Origin: Cognataquiflexum aquatile | GTDB taxonomy: Bacteria; Bacteroidota; Bacteroidia; Cytophagales; Cyclobacteriaceae | Reading direction: 5' to 3' | NCBI RefSeq assembly: GCF_003316845.1 | Contig: NZ_QMIK01000001.1 | Location: forward strand, 744,001-808,000 | DNA length: 64,000 nucleotides | Part shown: positions 7,540 through 15,025 of the stretch, piece by piece | How positions within the stretch are numbered: position 1 is the first letter of the stretch | How the letters are laid out: each line of letters opens with the position of its first letter | Position numbers and translations under genes: made by a program | Notes under the pieces: model-generated | Database searches by the model: none | Seen by the model: the letters and a program-made list of their open reading frames with translations, nothing else | Told to the model about the DNA's origin: nothing

Positions 7540-10500
7540 TTAATGTTTTCCCACCCATTGATAAGCATTCACAAAAGCCTCTATCCATGGACTGACTTCG
7601 TCGCTTGATTTGTCGGAAGGATAATATGGCCAATTCCAGGGTTTCAGTGATCTTTCGATGTGCGGCATAATCGCCAAGTGCCTGCCGTCTTCGGATACAA
7701 TTCCCGCTACTGCGTGATCCGAACCGTTTGGATTGCCTGGATAGCCTTCATAGCTGTACGTCATGCCGATTTGGTAAGCGTCTTTGGGTTTTGGCAATTG
7801 GAATTTTCCTTCTCCATGTGCTACCCAAACACCCAATCTTTTACCGGAAAGGGATTTGAACATCACAGATTCATTCTCAGGAACATTCACATTGACAAAG
7901 ATCGATTCAAACTTATGGCTTGCATTGTGCAGCATCTTTGGCTTGACATCATGGTCAGGCGTAACGAGCCCAAGCACCACCATCAGTTGACAACCGTTGC
8001 AAACACCCAAACTCAGGGTATCTTTTCTTGCATAGAAATTGTCCAAGGCTTGTTTCGCTTTTTCATTATACAGGAATGCGCCGGCCCAACCTTTGGCAGA
8101 ACCCAATACATCGGAATTAGAAAATCCACCCACAAAAACAATCATCTGTATATCTTCAAGGTTTTCACGTCCTGCAATCAGGTCTGTCATGTGAACATCC
8201 TTCACGTCAAAACCTGCCAACCACAGTGAATAAGCCATCTCCCGGTCACCGTTGACCCCCTTTTCACGGATGATGGCGGCACGCTTTCCTGAGGCTTCTT
8301 TTCTATATGGGTTTAAACCAAAGGCATCTAAGGTTCCTTTCCAGTTCTCTCCAAAGTTGTATGCCAATGGTTGTTTTTTATAGTTGGTAAACCGCTCCAA
8401 AGCGAGTTTATCTCCGCTTTGCTTTTTGTCAAGCAAGTAAGATGACTTAAACCATGTATCTCTCATGCCGGCAACTTCCAATGTCAGATCAATTCCTGAC
8501 AACTCCACTTTTCCGTCCAAGGTCACTTCCGCCAATGAAATAAATTCCACACCATGGTTTTCCAAAACGGCCCGTGTTCTTTCCGGATTTGCCACTTGAA
8601 TCAGCACACCCGGATTTTCGGAAAACAAAGCTTTGACAATGTCCTTTTCAGCCAATCTTTCGGTTTTCACTTTCAGACCAACTTGAGTCGATGGGAAGCA
8701 CATTTCCAACAAAGCAGTAATCATCCCTCCTGAGGAAATATCATGACCGGCAAGAATTTCGCCCTTTTCGATCAGCTTTTGGATCACCGTAAATGCTTTC
8801 GCAAAATATTGGTTGTCCTTCACATCCGGTGTATCGTTTCCGATGGTATTCAACACCTGTGAAAAACTGGAACCACCCAATTTGGCAGTGTCTTTTGAAA
8901 AATCAATGTAATAAACCTTGCTTCCTGCAATAGGCTTCAAATCCGGAGAAACAGTCATTTTCGGAACTGAACATTCCCCTACTGTGGAGATAATAACTGT
9001 TCCAGGCGAATAAACCGTCTTGCCTCCGGGATACTTCTGTGTCATGGAAAGGGAGTCTTTTCCTGTCGGCACATTGATTCCCAAAGCTATGGAAAAGTCT
9101 GAAATAGCTTCAACAGCTCGGTAAAGCCTGTCATTCTCTCCGGGATTCTTGGCAGGCCACATCCAGTTTGCACTGAGTGAAACCCCAGCCAAACCGTCTG
9201 TAATCGGTGCCCAAACCAAGTTGGTCAAAGATTCGGCGATCGCCAACCTAGATCCTGCTTCAGGATTTGCCAAGGCCGCAACCGGTGCATGACCGATGGA
9301 AGTTGCAATTCCTTTTTCTCCTGTAAAGTCCAAAGCCATCACGGCCACATTATTCAAGGGCAATTGGATTTCTCCCGTGGTCTGCTGCTTGGCCACTCGT
9401 CCTGTGACAGAACGGTCAACTTTATTGGTCAACCAATCCTTGCAAGCCACAGCTTCCAATTGCAAAACCTGCTCAATATATGTTTTCAGCTCCTTGGCTG
9501 AGTATTTTGGTTCTTCGTAATCTGTCGTTGCCGGAGTATCCTCCAAAATGGTTTTTGGTGAACTTCCAAACATATAGGCCAAATCCCAATCGACAGGCTT
9601 CTCACCTGTTTCAAAATTTTCGAATTTGAAATGCATGTCTCCTGTCGTTTCTCCAACGACATAAAAAGGGGCTCTTTCTCTCTCTGCAATCCGCTGAAGT
9701 GTAGCCACATCCTTTTCATGCACCACCAATCCCATTCGTTCCTGAGATTCGTTTCCGATGATTTCTTTCGCAGAAAGTGTGGGGTCGCCAACCGGCAATT
9801 TGTCCAAATGGATCGTTCCTCCGGTGCTTTCCACCAATTCCGAAAGGCAGTTCAAATGGCCACCGGCTCCGTGGTCATGGATGGAAATGATCGGATTCTC
9901 ATGAGACTCAGCCATCGCGCGGATCACATTGGAAACCCGCTTTTGCATCTCCGGATTGGAACGTTGGATGGCGTTCAACTCTATGGCATTGCTGAATTCC
10001 CCTGTATTCACGGAAGAAACCGCTCCTCCTCCCATCCCGATGCGGTAGTTGTCACCGCCCATGACGATGATTTTGTCGCCCTTGCTAGGTTCGTTTTTCT
10101 TGGCGTATTCTTTCCTTGTAAATCCCACTCCACCTGCCAGCATGATGACTTTGTCAAACCCGTGCGATTTACCATCTTCCTCATGCTCAAAGGTCAAAAC
10201 CGATCCACAGATCAAGGGCTGACCAAATTTATTTCCAAAATCTGACGCTCCGTTGGAAGCCTTGATCAGGATATCCATCGGAGTCTGGTAAAGCCATTTC
10301 CTTTCGGTTAAGTCTTTTTCCCAACTTCTTCCGGCCTCCGACCTTGGATAAGAAGTCATGTAAACAGCCGTTCCCGCCAAAGGAATGGAGGCTGTTCCAC
10401 CTGCCAACCTGTCCCTGATTTCTCCCCCGGCGCCGGTAGCTGCACCGTTAAAAGGCTCGACTGTAGTCGGAAAATTATGGGTTTCTGCCTTGAGGGAGAT

Positions 10501-11220
10501 GACAGTTTGGATGGTTTCAGTCTCAAAAAAATCCGCTTTATCCTGTGTTTTTGGCGCAAATTGCTGTGCCTTGGGTCCGTCCACAAAGGCAACATTGTCA
10601 TTGTAAGCGGATACTATTTTATTGGGATGTCTTTTGGAAGTTTCTTTGATCAATTGAAAAAGCGTCTTGTCTTTTTCAACCCCATCAATCACAAAAGTGC
10701 CGTTGAAAATCTTGTGGCGACAATGCTCTGAATTGACCTGACTGAATCCGAATACCTCAGAATCCGTCAGAGGCCTGCCCAATGATTTGCTTACTCCTTC
10801 CAGGTAATCCACCTCTTCCTGACTGAGAGCCAACCCTTCTTTTTGGTTGTAGGCTTTGATGTCTGTGACCGGAATGATTTTTTCAGGTTGCAAATGGATA
10901 TCAAAAATATCCTGATCCAATCCCTCATATACTTTTTGAAGCATCGGGTCGATGCTGTCATTTTCAGTAATCAGGAAGTATTCTTCCATTCTTTGGATTC
11001 CCAAAATCCCCATATTGACCGTGATTTCTACCGCATTGGTAGACCAAGGCGTGATCATTTCCTTTCTCGGTCCTGCAAACTTCCCGGAGACTTTGTCAGC
11101 CTGGATTTGATTGGCTTCACCAAAGAGCCAATTCAGTTTGTCAATATCTTGTTGAGGGAGAGGGTTTTTGGCCTGAACAGCATAAATCAGGGCTTTGGGA
11201 GATTGGAAAAAGAGGATCAT
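7540..11220 (-). CDS. purL: Phosphoribosylformylglycinamidine synthase (large, single-chain type)
   Basis: A 1226-residue enzyme that converts FGAR, glutamine and ATP to FGAM in de novo purine synthesis. It is the long single-chain form with synthase and glutaminase fused. The synthase half has the AETHNFPTTVEPFNGAATG and ERMGLVV blocks and the DHGAGGHLNCL stretch. The C-terminal class I glutaminase domain (about 965-1226) has GVCNGCQ near residue 1075 with the nucleophilic cysteine, and HGEGKF plus the HIER region near the end for the rest of the triad. Size is a little under the E. coli enzyme. A TACCTTTG -7-like box lies 5' of the start. The gene ends at the right arm of the GxxExxY inverted repeat. 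Confidence 0.98.
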   Translation of the reverse strand: MILFFQSPKALIYAVQAKNPLPQQDIDKLNWLFGEANQIQADKVSGKFAGPRKEMITPWSTNAVEITVNMGILGIQRMEEYFLITENDSIDPMLQKVYEGLDQDIFDIHLQPEKIIPVTDIKAYNQKEGLALSQEEVDYLEGVSKSLGRPLTDSEVFGFSQVNSEHCRHKIFNGTFVIDGVEKDKTLFQLIKETSKRHPNKIVSAYNDNVAFVDGPKAQQFAPKTQDKADFFETETIQTVISLKAETHNFPTTVEPFNGAATGAGGEIRDRLAGGTASIPLAGTAVYMTSYPRSEAGRSWEKDLTERKWLYQTPMDILIKASNGASDFGNKFGQPLICGSVLTFEHEEDGKSHGFDKVIMLAGGVGFTRKEYAKKNEPSKGDKIIVMGGDNYRIGMGGGAVSSVNTGEFSNAIELNAIQRSNPEMQKRVSNVIRAMAESHENPIISIHDHGAGGHLNCLSELVESTGGTIHLDKLPVGDPTLSAKEIIGNESQERMGLVVHEKDVATLQRIAERERAPFYVVGETTGDMHFKFENFETGEKPVDWDLAYMFGSSPKTILEDTPATTDYEEPKYSAKELKTYIEQVLQLEAVACKDWLTNKVDRSVTGRVAKQQTTGEIQLPLNNVAVMALDFTGEKGIATSIGHAPVAALANPEAGSRLAIAESLTNLVWAPITDGLAGVSLSANWMWPAKNPGENDRLYRAVEAISDFSIALGINVPTGKDSLSMTQKYPGGKTVYSPGTVIISTVGECSVPKMTVSPDLKPIAGSKVYYIDFSKDTAKLGGSSFSQVLNTIGNDTPDVKDNQYFAKAFTVIQKLIEKGEILAGHDISSGGMITALLEMCFPSTQVGLKVKTERLAEKDIVKALFSENPGVLIQVANPERTRAVLENHGVEFISLAEVTLDGKVELSGIDLTLEVAGMRDTWFKSSYLLDKKQSGDKLALERFTNYKKQPLAYNFGENWKGTLDAFGLNPYRKEASGKRAAIIREKGVNGDREMAYSLWLAGFDVKDVHMTDLIAGRENLEDIQMIVFVGGFSNSDVLGSAKGWAGAFLYNEKAKQALDNFYARKDTLSLGVCNGCQLMVVLGLVTPDHDVKPKMLHNASHKFESIFVNVNVPENESVMFKSLSGKRLGVWVAHGEGKFQLPKPKDAYQIGMTYSYEGYPGNPNGSDHAVAGIVSEDGRHLAIMPHIERSLKPWNWPYYPSDKSSDEVSPWIEAFVNAYQWVGKH

Positions 11221-11252
11221 GAGCGTTTTTTGGAGCCTTTTTTAAGAAGCCA

Positions 11253-11260
11253 CAAAGGTA
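11253..11260 (-). promoter_or_regulatory. Putative -7 box upstream of purL
   Basis: On the minus strand the sequence TACCTTTGTGG occurs about 33 bases before the purL ATG. TACCTTTG fits the Bacteroidota -7 consensus TAnnTTTG. A well-spaced -33 TTTG was not found, so the assignment rests on the -7 box alone. Confidence 0.4.
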
Positions 11261-11291
11261 AACAATTGGGTCAAAAGATTAAAGGAATGTT

Positions 11292-11384
11292 TTAAAGGAT
11301 GAGGGATGAAAGATAAGGGGGTGGAAAGTAAATGGTAGAAGGTGAGAGGTAAAAGGGAAAAGGAAAAGGGCGGAAGGATAAGGG
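11292..11384. other. Purine-rich tract upstream of purL
   Basis: About 90 bases on the plus strand are almost entirely A and G (gatgagggatgaaagataag and similar words). No gene or hairpin is seen. It lies between the purL promoter region and the end of the orphan gene at 11431. Confidence 0.5.
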
Positions 11385-11430
11385 TATAATGAGATTTTAC
11401 AGGGTATGCTTTTCGTTGTTAGGTCCAATG

Positions 11431-11943
11431 CTAGGGCTTTGTTACTGCTTTTACTTTAAATGTTTTCTGTCCCCTTTCAATCATAGCAGAGTAAATTTGG
11501 CTGGCAAAAAAGTCTTTAATATAATCCCAATCACTTGCATTCATTCCGCCATTTCCATTTTTGTCGAGATTGTCAACAATTTTCAAATTTCCAATATAAT
11601 CAATGTTGTCTCTAAATTTCATAAAGTCCTTTCTCCAAATGACAAGTCCATATGAACCTAAAAAGTATGGCTTGTTCTCGGGATGGAAAGTCCACATTTG
11701 ATTAAGCTCATTGTCAGAATATTTAAAATATTCATTTTTTGTATTTGCAATCCCCCAAAACTCACAATTTAAAATATTTTCAATAGTTGGTTTTTCAGTA
11801 TCGTCATAAGTCAAAGCGGCAAAAGTAAAATTTTTAGGACTTTTTTCCTTATATGTACTCGTGCAAAGCAAAACTTTATAATTCTTATCTGCAGTCCTAA
11901 ATGTCAACAAGTCCCCTTGATTTACATCGTCAATTTTTTTCAT
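11431..11943 (-). CDS. Hypothetical protein, orphan accessory gene
   Basis: I do not recognise a family. The frame is open from 12027, but the most natural start is the ATG at 11943, giving 170 residues beginning MKKIDDVNQGDLL; the upstream 28 codons look like non-native flank. The protein is soluble, without signal peptide or membrane segments, rich in aromatic and acidic residues (CEFWGIANTKNEYF, MWTFHPENKPYF), and ends in a basic tail. Upstream lies a ~50-bp element shared with the region before another orphan gene (19148-19786), then GCG-type repeats. The context suggests an acquired accessory gene. It could be an immunity-type protein, but nothing in the sequence proves that. Confidence 0.6.
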   Translation of the reverse strand: MKKIDDVNQGDLLTFRTADKNYKVLLCTSTYKEKSPKNFTFAALTYDDTEKPTIENILNCEFWGIANTKNEYFKYSDNELNQMWTFHPENKPYFLGSYGLVIWRKDFMKFRDNIDYIGNLKIVDNLDKNGNGGMNASDWDYIKDFFASQIYSAMIERGQKTFKVKAVTKP

Positions 11944-12035
11944 TGAGTTGTCTGTTTTAGCATTGCTGGTAACGATTTCCTCTACTAATTTCTTGCTCCT
12001 GCACGCCCTAAGGGATACAAAATGCAACAGTTGCG

Positions 12036-12085
12036 GATATTTTTCAATTATTTAAACCTAATCTCTTTTAGTTAGATATCCAATC
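12036..12085. repeat. 50-bp element shared with 19839-19889
   Basis: Blocks gatatttttc, aaacctaa, tcttttagtta and tatccaatc occur in the same order and nearly the same spacing at 12036-12085 and 19839-19889. Both copies lie upstream of unrelated minus-strand orphan genes and both are followed within 100 bp by a GCG-type repeat. Confidence 0.75.
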
Positions 12086-12150
12086 CCTGTAAATATCCTT
12101 TGATATTTATTTGGAAAAAGACTTCGAATTCGATCAATTTTTAAAAAAGA

Positions 12151-12433
12151 CTTTTCTCTTTGCGGATTGGCGGGAAACAAGAAAAATCCTGCTTCTGGAG
12201 AAGCAGGATAACAGGAAAACTTTTCTTAGTGGCTTCTTGTCTTTGTGGGCTATATTCTTTCTTGTTTTGCGACTTGGCGACTTTGCGTGTGCCGAATAAT
12301 CCAGCTTCTGGAGAAGCAGGATAACAGGAAAACTTTTCTTAGTGGCTTCGTGTCTTTGTAGGCTATACTCTATCTTGTCTTGCGACTTGGCGACTTTGCG
12401 TGAGCTGAATAATCCAGCTTCTGGAGGAGCAGG
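12151..12433. repeat. GCG-type dispersed repeats with 113-bp tandem array
   Basis: After a first GCG motif (12151-12179) there are two direct copies of a 113-bp unit (12191-12303 and 12304-12416) and the first 17 bases of a third (12417-12433). Each unit begins with a hairpin (gcttctggagaagc), then cttttcttagtggcttc, then gcgacttggcgactttgcg. The full palindrome cctgcttctggagaagcagg is at 12188-12207. A related single copy lies at 16809-16917. Frames running through this region (12111-12299 plus, 12134-12469 minus) are translations of the repeat, not genes. Confidence 0.85.
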
Positions 12434-12453
12434 ACAATGTAAAACAGAAATTC

Positions 12454-12469
12454 TTGCCGATATCGGCAA
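12454..12469. promoter_or_regulatory. Perfect 16-bp palindrome, probable operator of the Fic gene
   Basis: The sequence ttgccgatatcggcaa is a perfect palindrome 65 bases before the Fic start. Its half-site ttgccgata is repeated at 12504-12512, 22 bases before the ATG. The Fic protein has its own N-terminal HTH, so autoregulation through these sites is a reasonable inference. Confidence 0.6.
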
Positions 12470-12533
12470 AAAATGATCTATTTTACAAAAATAAAATATT
12501 TCTTTGCCGATAATTGTTTAGATCAACACTTAC

Positions 12534-13427
12534 ATGCGATACATTTCAGTCAACGAATTTGCCAAAAAATGGAATATTCCTGAGAGGACTGTCAGGCATT
12601 ATTGTACTTCAGGTAAAATTAAAGGAGCTTTTCTTACAGGTAAAACATGGAATATCCCTGAAGATGCGGTGTTTTCTAAAAAAATAAATTTCAAAACAAT
12701 TACCGGAAACCCATTGCTTGATCGCTTAAAGGCTGAAAAATCAATGAAATTAAAGGGTGGGATTTACCATCGAACTCAAATTGACTTGACGTACAATTCC
12801 AATAGAATTGAAGGCAGCAAACTATCGCATGATCAGACACGATTTATTTTTGATACGAATACAATAGGAGTTTCTGATCAAAACATCAATGTTGATGACA
12901 TCATAGAGACTACTAACCATTTTCGAAGCATTGATTTCATCATCGAAAAGGCAAAGTCCAAACTCACTGAATCAATGATTAAGGAATTGCATTTTTTGAT
13001 AAAATCGGGAACTTCCGACAGTGGTAAAGATTGGTTTAATGTTGGCAAATACAAACTCCTACCTAATGAGGTTGGGGGCAATGAGACCTGCCACCCAAAA
13101 GAGGTAGGAAATGAAATGAAGAAATTACTCCATGACTACCATCAATTAGAAAGAAAATCCCTAGAAGACATCTTAAATTTTCACCATAGGTTTGAGGTGA
13201 TTCATCCCTTTCAGGATGGAAATGGACGGGTAGGAAGATTAATCATGTTTAAAGAATGTCTAGCCAATGGCATTGTACCTTTTATCATATCCGACGAATT
13301 GAAACTTTTTTATTACAGAGGTTTACAGGAATGGAATCAGGTAAGGGAATATTTGTTGGACACCTGTCTCACAGCCCAAGATCAGTATAAAAACCTTCTG
13401 AAATACTTTGAGATAGATTTTGAATAA
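12534..13427 (+). CDS. Fic family protein with N-terminal HTH
   Basis: A 297-residue protein that probably transfers AMP or another nucleotide-derived group onto a target hydroxyl. Residues 1-45 form a MerR/excisionase-like helix-turn-helix (VNEFAKKWNIPERTVRHYC). The complete Fic motif HPFQDGNGRVGR is at 224-235, with catalytic H224 and the anion-binding glycine loop. An inhibitory (S/T)xxxE(G/N) motif is present on the N-terminal side as S89-NRI-E93-G94, which in class II Fic proteins blocks ATP binding until released. There is no antitoxin gene beside it. A palindromic site and a half-site upstream suggest self-repression. It ends 5 bp from the convergent AraC gene. Repeats upstream mark the locus as accessory. 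Confidence 0.92.
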   Translation: MRYISVNEFAKKWNIPERTVRHYCTSGKIKGAFLTGKTWNIPEDAVFSKKINFKTITGNPLLDRLKAEKSMKLKGGIYHRTQIDLTYNSNRIEGSKLSHDQTRFIFDTNTIGVSDQNINVDDIIETTNHFRSIDFIIEKAKSKLTESMIKELHFLIKSGTSDSGKDWFNVGKYKLLPNEVGGNETCHPKEVGNEMKKLLHDYHQLERKSLEDILNFHHRFEVIHPFQDGNGRVGRLIMFKECLANGIVPFIISDELKLFYYRGLQEWNQVREYLLDTCLTAQDQYKNLLKYFEIDFE

Positions 13428-13432
13428 ATGGC

Positions 13433-14281
13433 TCAAACCAATAACTCCTGCTTGACCTCCACGACCCCAAAAGTCCTTTCGGGTGCTTTGGTATCCAATT
13501 CATAAAACCCGGTTGGGGTCAGATTGGTAAAGTACTTGTAATCCTTAGCCAAATGCTGGTAATCGTAGTACCCACAGGCCAAAGCAATACTCAGCCAATC
13601 CAAATGTGGATTGGCGTTTTTCATAAAAAATGCTTTTTCAAAACGGACAACCTTATCGAAAAGCTTTGGGCCGATCCCGGTTCTTTCGGTAAATCTCCGC
13701 TGAAACTGCCTGTTGCTCAGAAAGGAATCGGCAGCAAGTTTGTCCATAGAAAGCGACCGGTTTTGGTTCAAAATCACAGCACTCACCTTATCTATTCCCT
13801 GCAAACTGTATTTTGGCCGTCTGATAAGTCTTTCCAAAAACAATTCAGCAATTCGGATTACTTCTTCCACACCATCAGTGTTGCACATCTGTTCATGCAC
13901 CATCCTGATTTCTTTTCCCCAAACATCCTCGGCATCTATAAAAGTATTGGTAAGCTCTTGGGCCGGAATCCCTGTCAGCAAATATAGCGCACTCGGTTGC
14001 AGTACGATCTGCAAAACCCAAAAGTCACTTCCTGTAAATCGGTTGGTGACTACTGTGTGCAAACCGCTGATTGTGCACCTGTAGTGGATCGAATAATCCA
14101 TGCAACCAGGATATTTGACTTGTTGGGTATTTCTAAGGGAAAATATCAAGCAGATTTCAGGGCGGGGACAATATACCTTTGCGGGAATTATCGCCCCTGC
14201 CCCGAATTCAAACCTGATGACCTGATGCTTCCTGACATAATCTCTCAAAGAAGGACCGGGCAAAAAATCCCTGAGTATCAT
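13433..14281 (-). CDS. AraC family transcriptional regulator
   Basis: A 282-residue regulator with an N-terminal sensing domain of the DUF6597 type (PGPSLRDYVRKHQVIRFEF at the start) and a C-terminal pair of AraC helix-turn-helix units, about residues 170-270. The second HTH region reads LSIALACGYYDYQHLAKDYK followed by FTNLTP, the typical AraC signature with the F-x-x-x-x-G-x-x-P-x-x-F pattern slightly altered. It lies 6 bp after the cupin gene on the same strand, so the two form a likely operon. The regulator may control the cupin gene and itself. The inducer is unknown. Confidence 0.9.
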   Translation of the reverse strand: MILRDFLPGPSLRDYVRKHQVIRFEFGAGAIIPAKVYCPRPEICLIFSLRNTQQVKYPGCMDYSIHYRCTISGLHTVVTNRFTGSDFWVLQIVLQPSALYLLTGIPAQELTNTFIDAEDVWGKEIRMVHEQMCNTDGVEEVIRIAELFLERLIRRPKYSLQGIDKVSAVILNQNRSLSMDKLAADSFLSNRQFQRRFTERTGIGPKLFDKVVRFEKAFFMKNANPHLDWLSIALACGYYDYQHLAKDYKYFTNLTPTGFYELDTKAPERTFGVVEVKQELLV

Positions 14282-14287
14282 TTGTAT

Positions 14288-14842
14288 CTATTTTAACGTT
14301 AGTGGCGGCCCTACATTTTTGATTCCATGTGTGAGCGAAATCTTCTGCGCTTCCTCCTCTGTTGGAGGTCGCCCAAGATCCGTCATGGTTTGGAAAAATT
14401 CCTCCATTTTGAAAGCAGGCTGCAGGATATAGAACAACTTGCCCTTATCCGAAGTCTGAATCCATGTATGTGGAATATTCCTTGGCAGAAAAATGGTGTC
14501 TCCTGCTTTGAGTTGATGCTGACTGTCTCCCAACTGGAAGAGGTATTCTCCTTCTACTACATAAAAAACCTCATCCTGCTCTAAGTGAACATGAAGCGAG
14601 GGTCCGGTTTTTTCCACTCCAATATACTCAAATGCTGACATTTGTCCACCTGTGTCTTTGGAGGAAATTTTGAGGTCGTTGGGATTGACACCCCTGAAAG
14701 GTGTATGCTTCCCGAATCTCGCCTCACCGGATTTGACCAAAAATCCGTTTTTTACTTCATTTTTTGAAAAAGGGAATGCCATCAGATCGGACCCGAAGGC
14801 AGCAAGCGCAGCAGTAGTGACAATAAATTTTCTCCGTTCCAT
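14288..14842 (-). CDS. Exported cupin-domain protein
   Basis: A 184-residue protein with an N-terminal export signal starting MERRKFIVTTAALAAFGSD, with the RRKF pair typical of Tat signals. The mature part is a single cupin barrel (about 60-160). The first cupin motif is visible as HVHLEQDEVFYVVEGEY with two histidines and the glutamate that usually hold a metal, and the second as PRNIPHTW with the remaining histidine. Substrate unknown; relatives include quercetin dioxygenase-like proteins. It is first in an operon with the AraC gene (6-bp gap). A Tat signal would fit a protein that takes its metal in the cytoplasm before export. Confidence 0.87.
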   Translation of the reverse strand: MERRKFIVTTAALAAFGSDLMAFPFSKNEVKNGFLVKSGEARFGKHTPFRGVNPNDLKISSKDTGGQMSAFEYIGVEKTGPSLHVHLEQDEVFYVVEGEYLFQLGDSQHQLKAGDTIFLPRNIPHTWIQTSDKGKLFYILQPAFKMEEFFQTMTDLGRPPTEEEAQKISLTHGIKNVGPPLTLK

Positions 14843-14999
14843 AATTATTGTGGTTAAAGGTTATGGACAAAAATACCCTGAACCAAGATCATGGTGCTGG
14901 TAAAAATCGGACGTTTTTACTTTAGAAAAACATCCACCAAAATGTCTTCCAATCTTTTGAATCAATCAAAACCAGAAAGAACACATAAATGAAAATATA

Positions 15000-15025
15000 C
15001 GCAGGCAAGTCTTTGCGGTAAGGAA
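15000..15025. repeat. Possible remnant of the GCG-type repeat
   Basis: The word aagtctttgcggtaagg directly before the S41 stop codon resembles the GCG repeat core (tctttgcggg). It is short and may be coincidental. Confidence 0.3.

Noticed and set aside
12001-12085. Integron attC site at the shared 50-bp element
   Set aside because: I could not identify the paired core sites needed for attC, and no integrase is in the window; kept only as a shared element.
12151-12433. Possible CRISPR array
   Set aside because: The units are contiguous 113-bp direct repeats with no unique spacers of regular size and no cas genes nearby.
12111-12469. Open frames on both strands (62 aa plus, 111 aa minus) between the orphan gene and the Fic gene
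   Set aside because: They translate the 113-bp GCG repeat array; the periodic amino acid pattern follows the repeat and no family feature is present.
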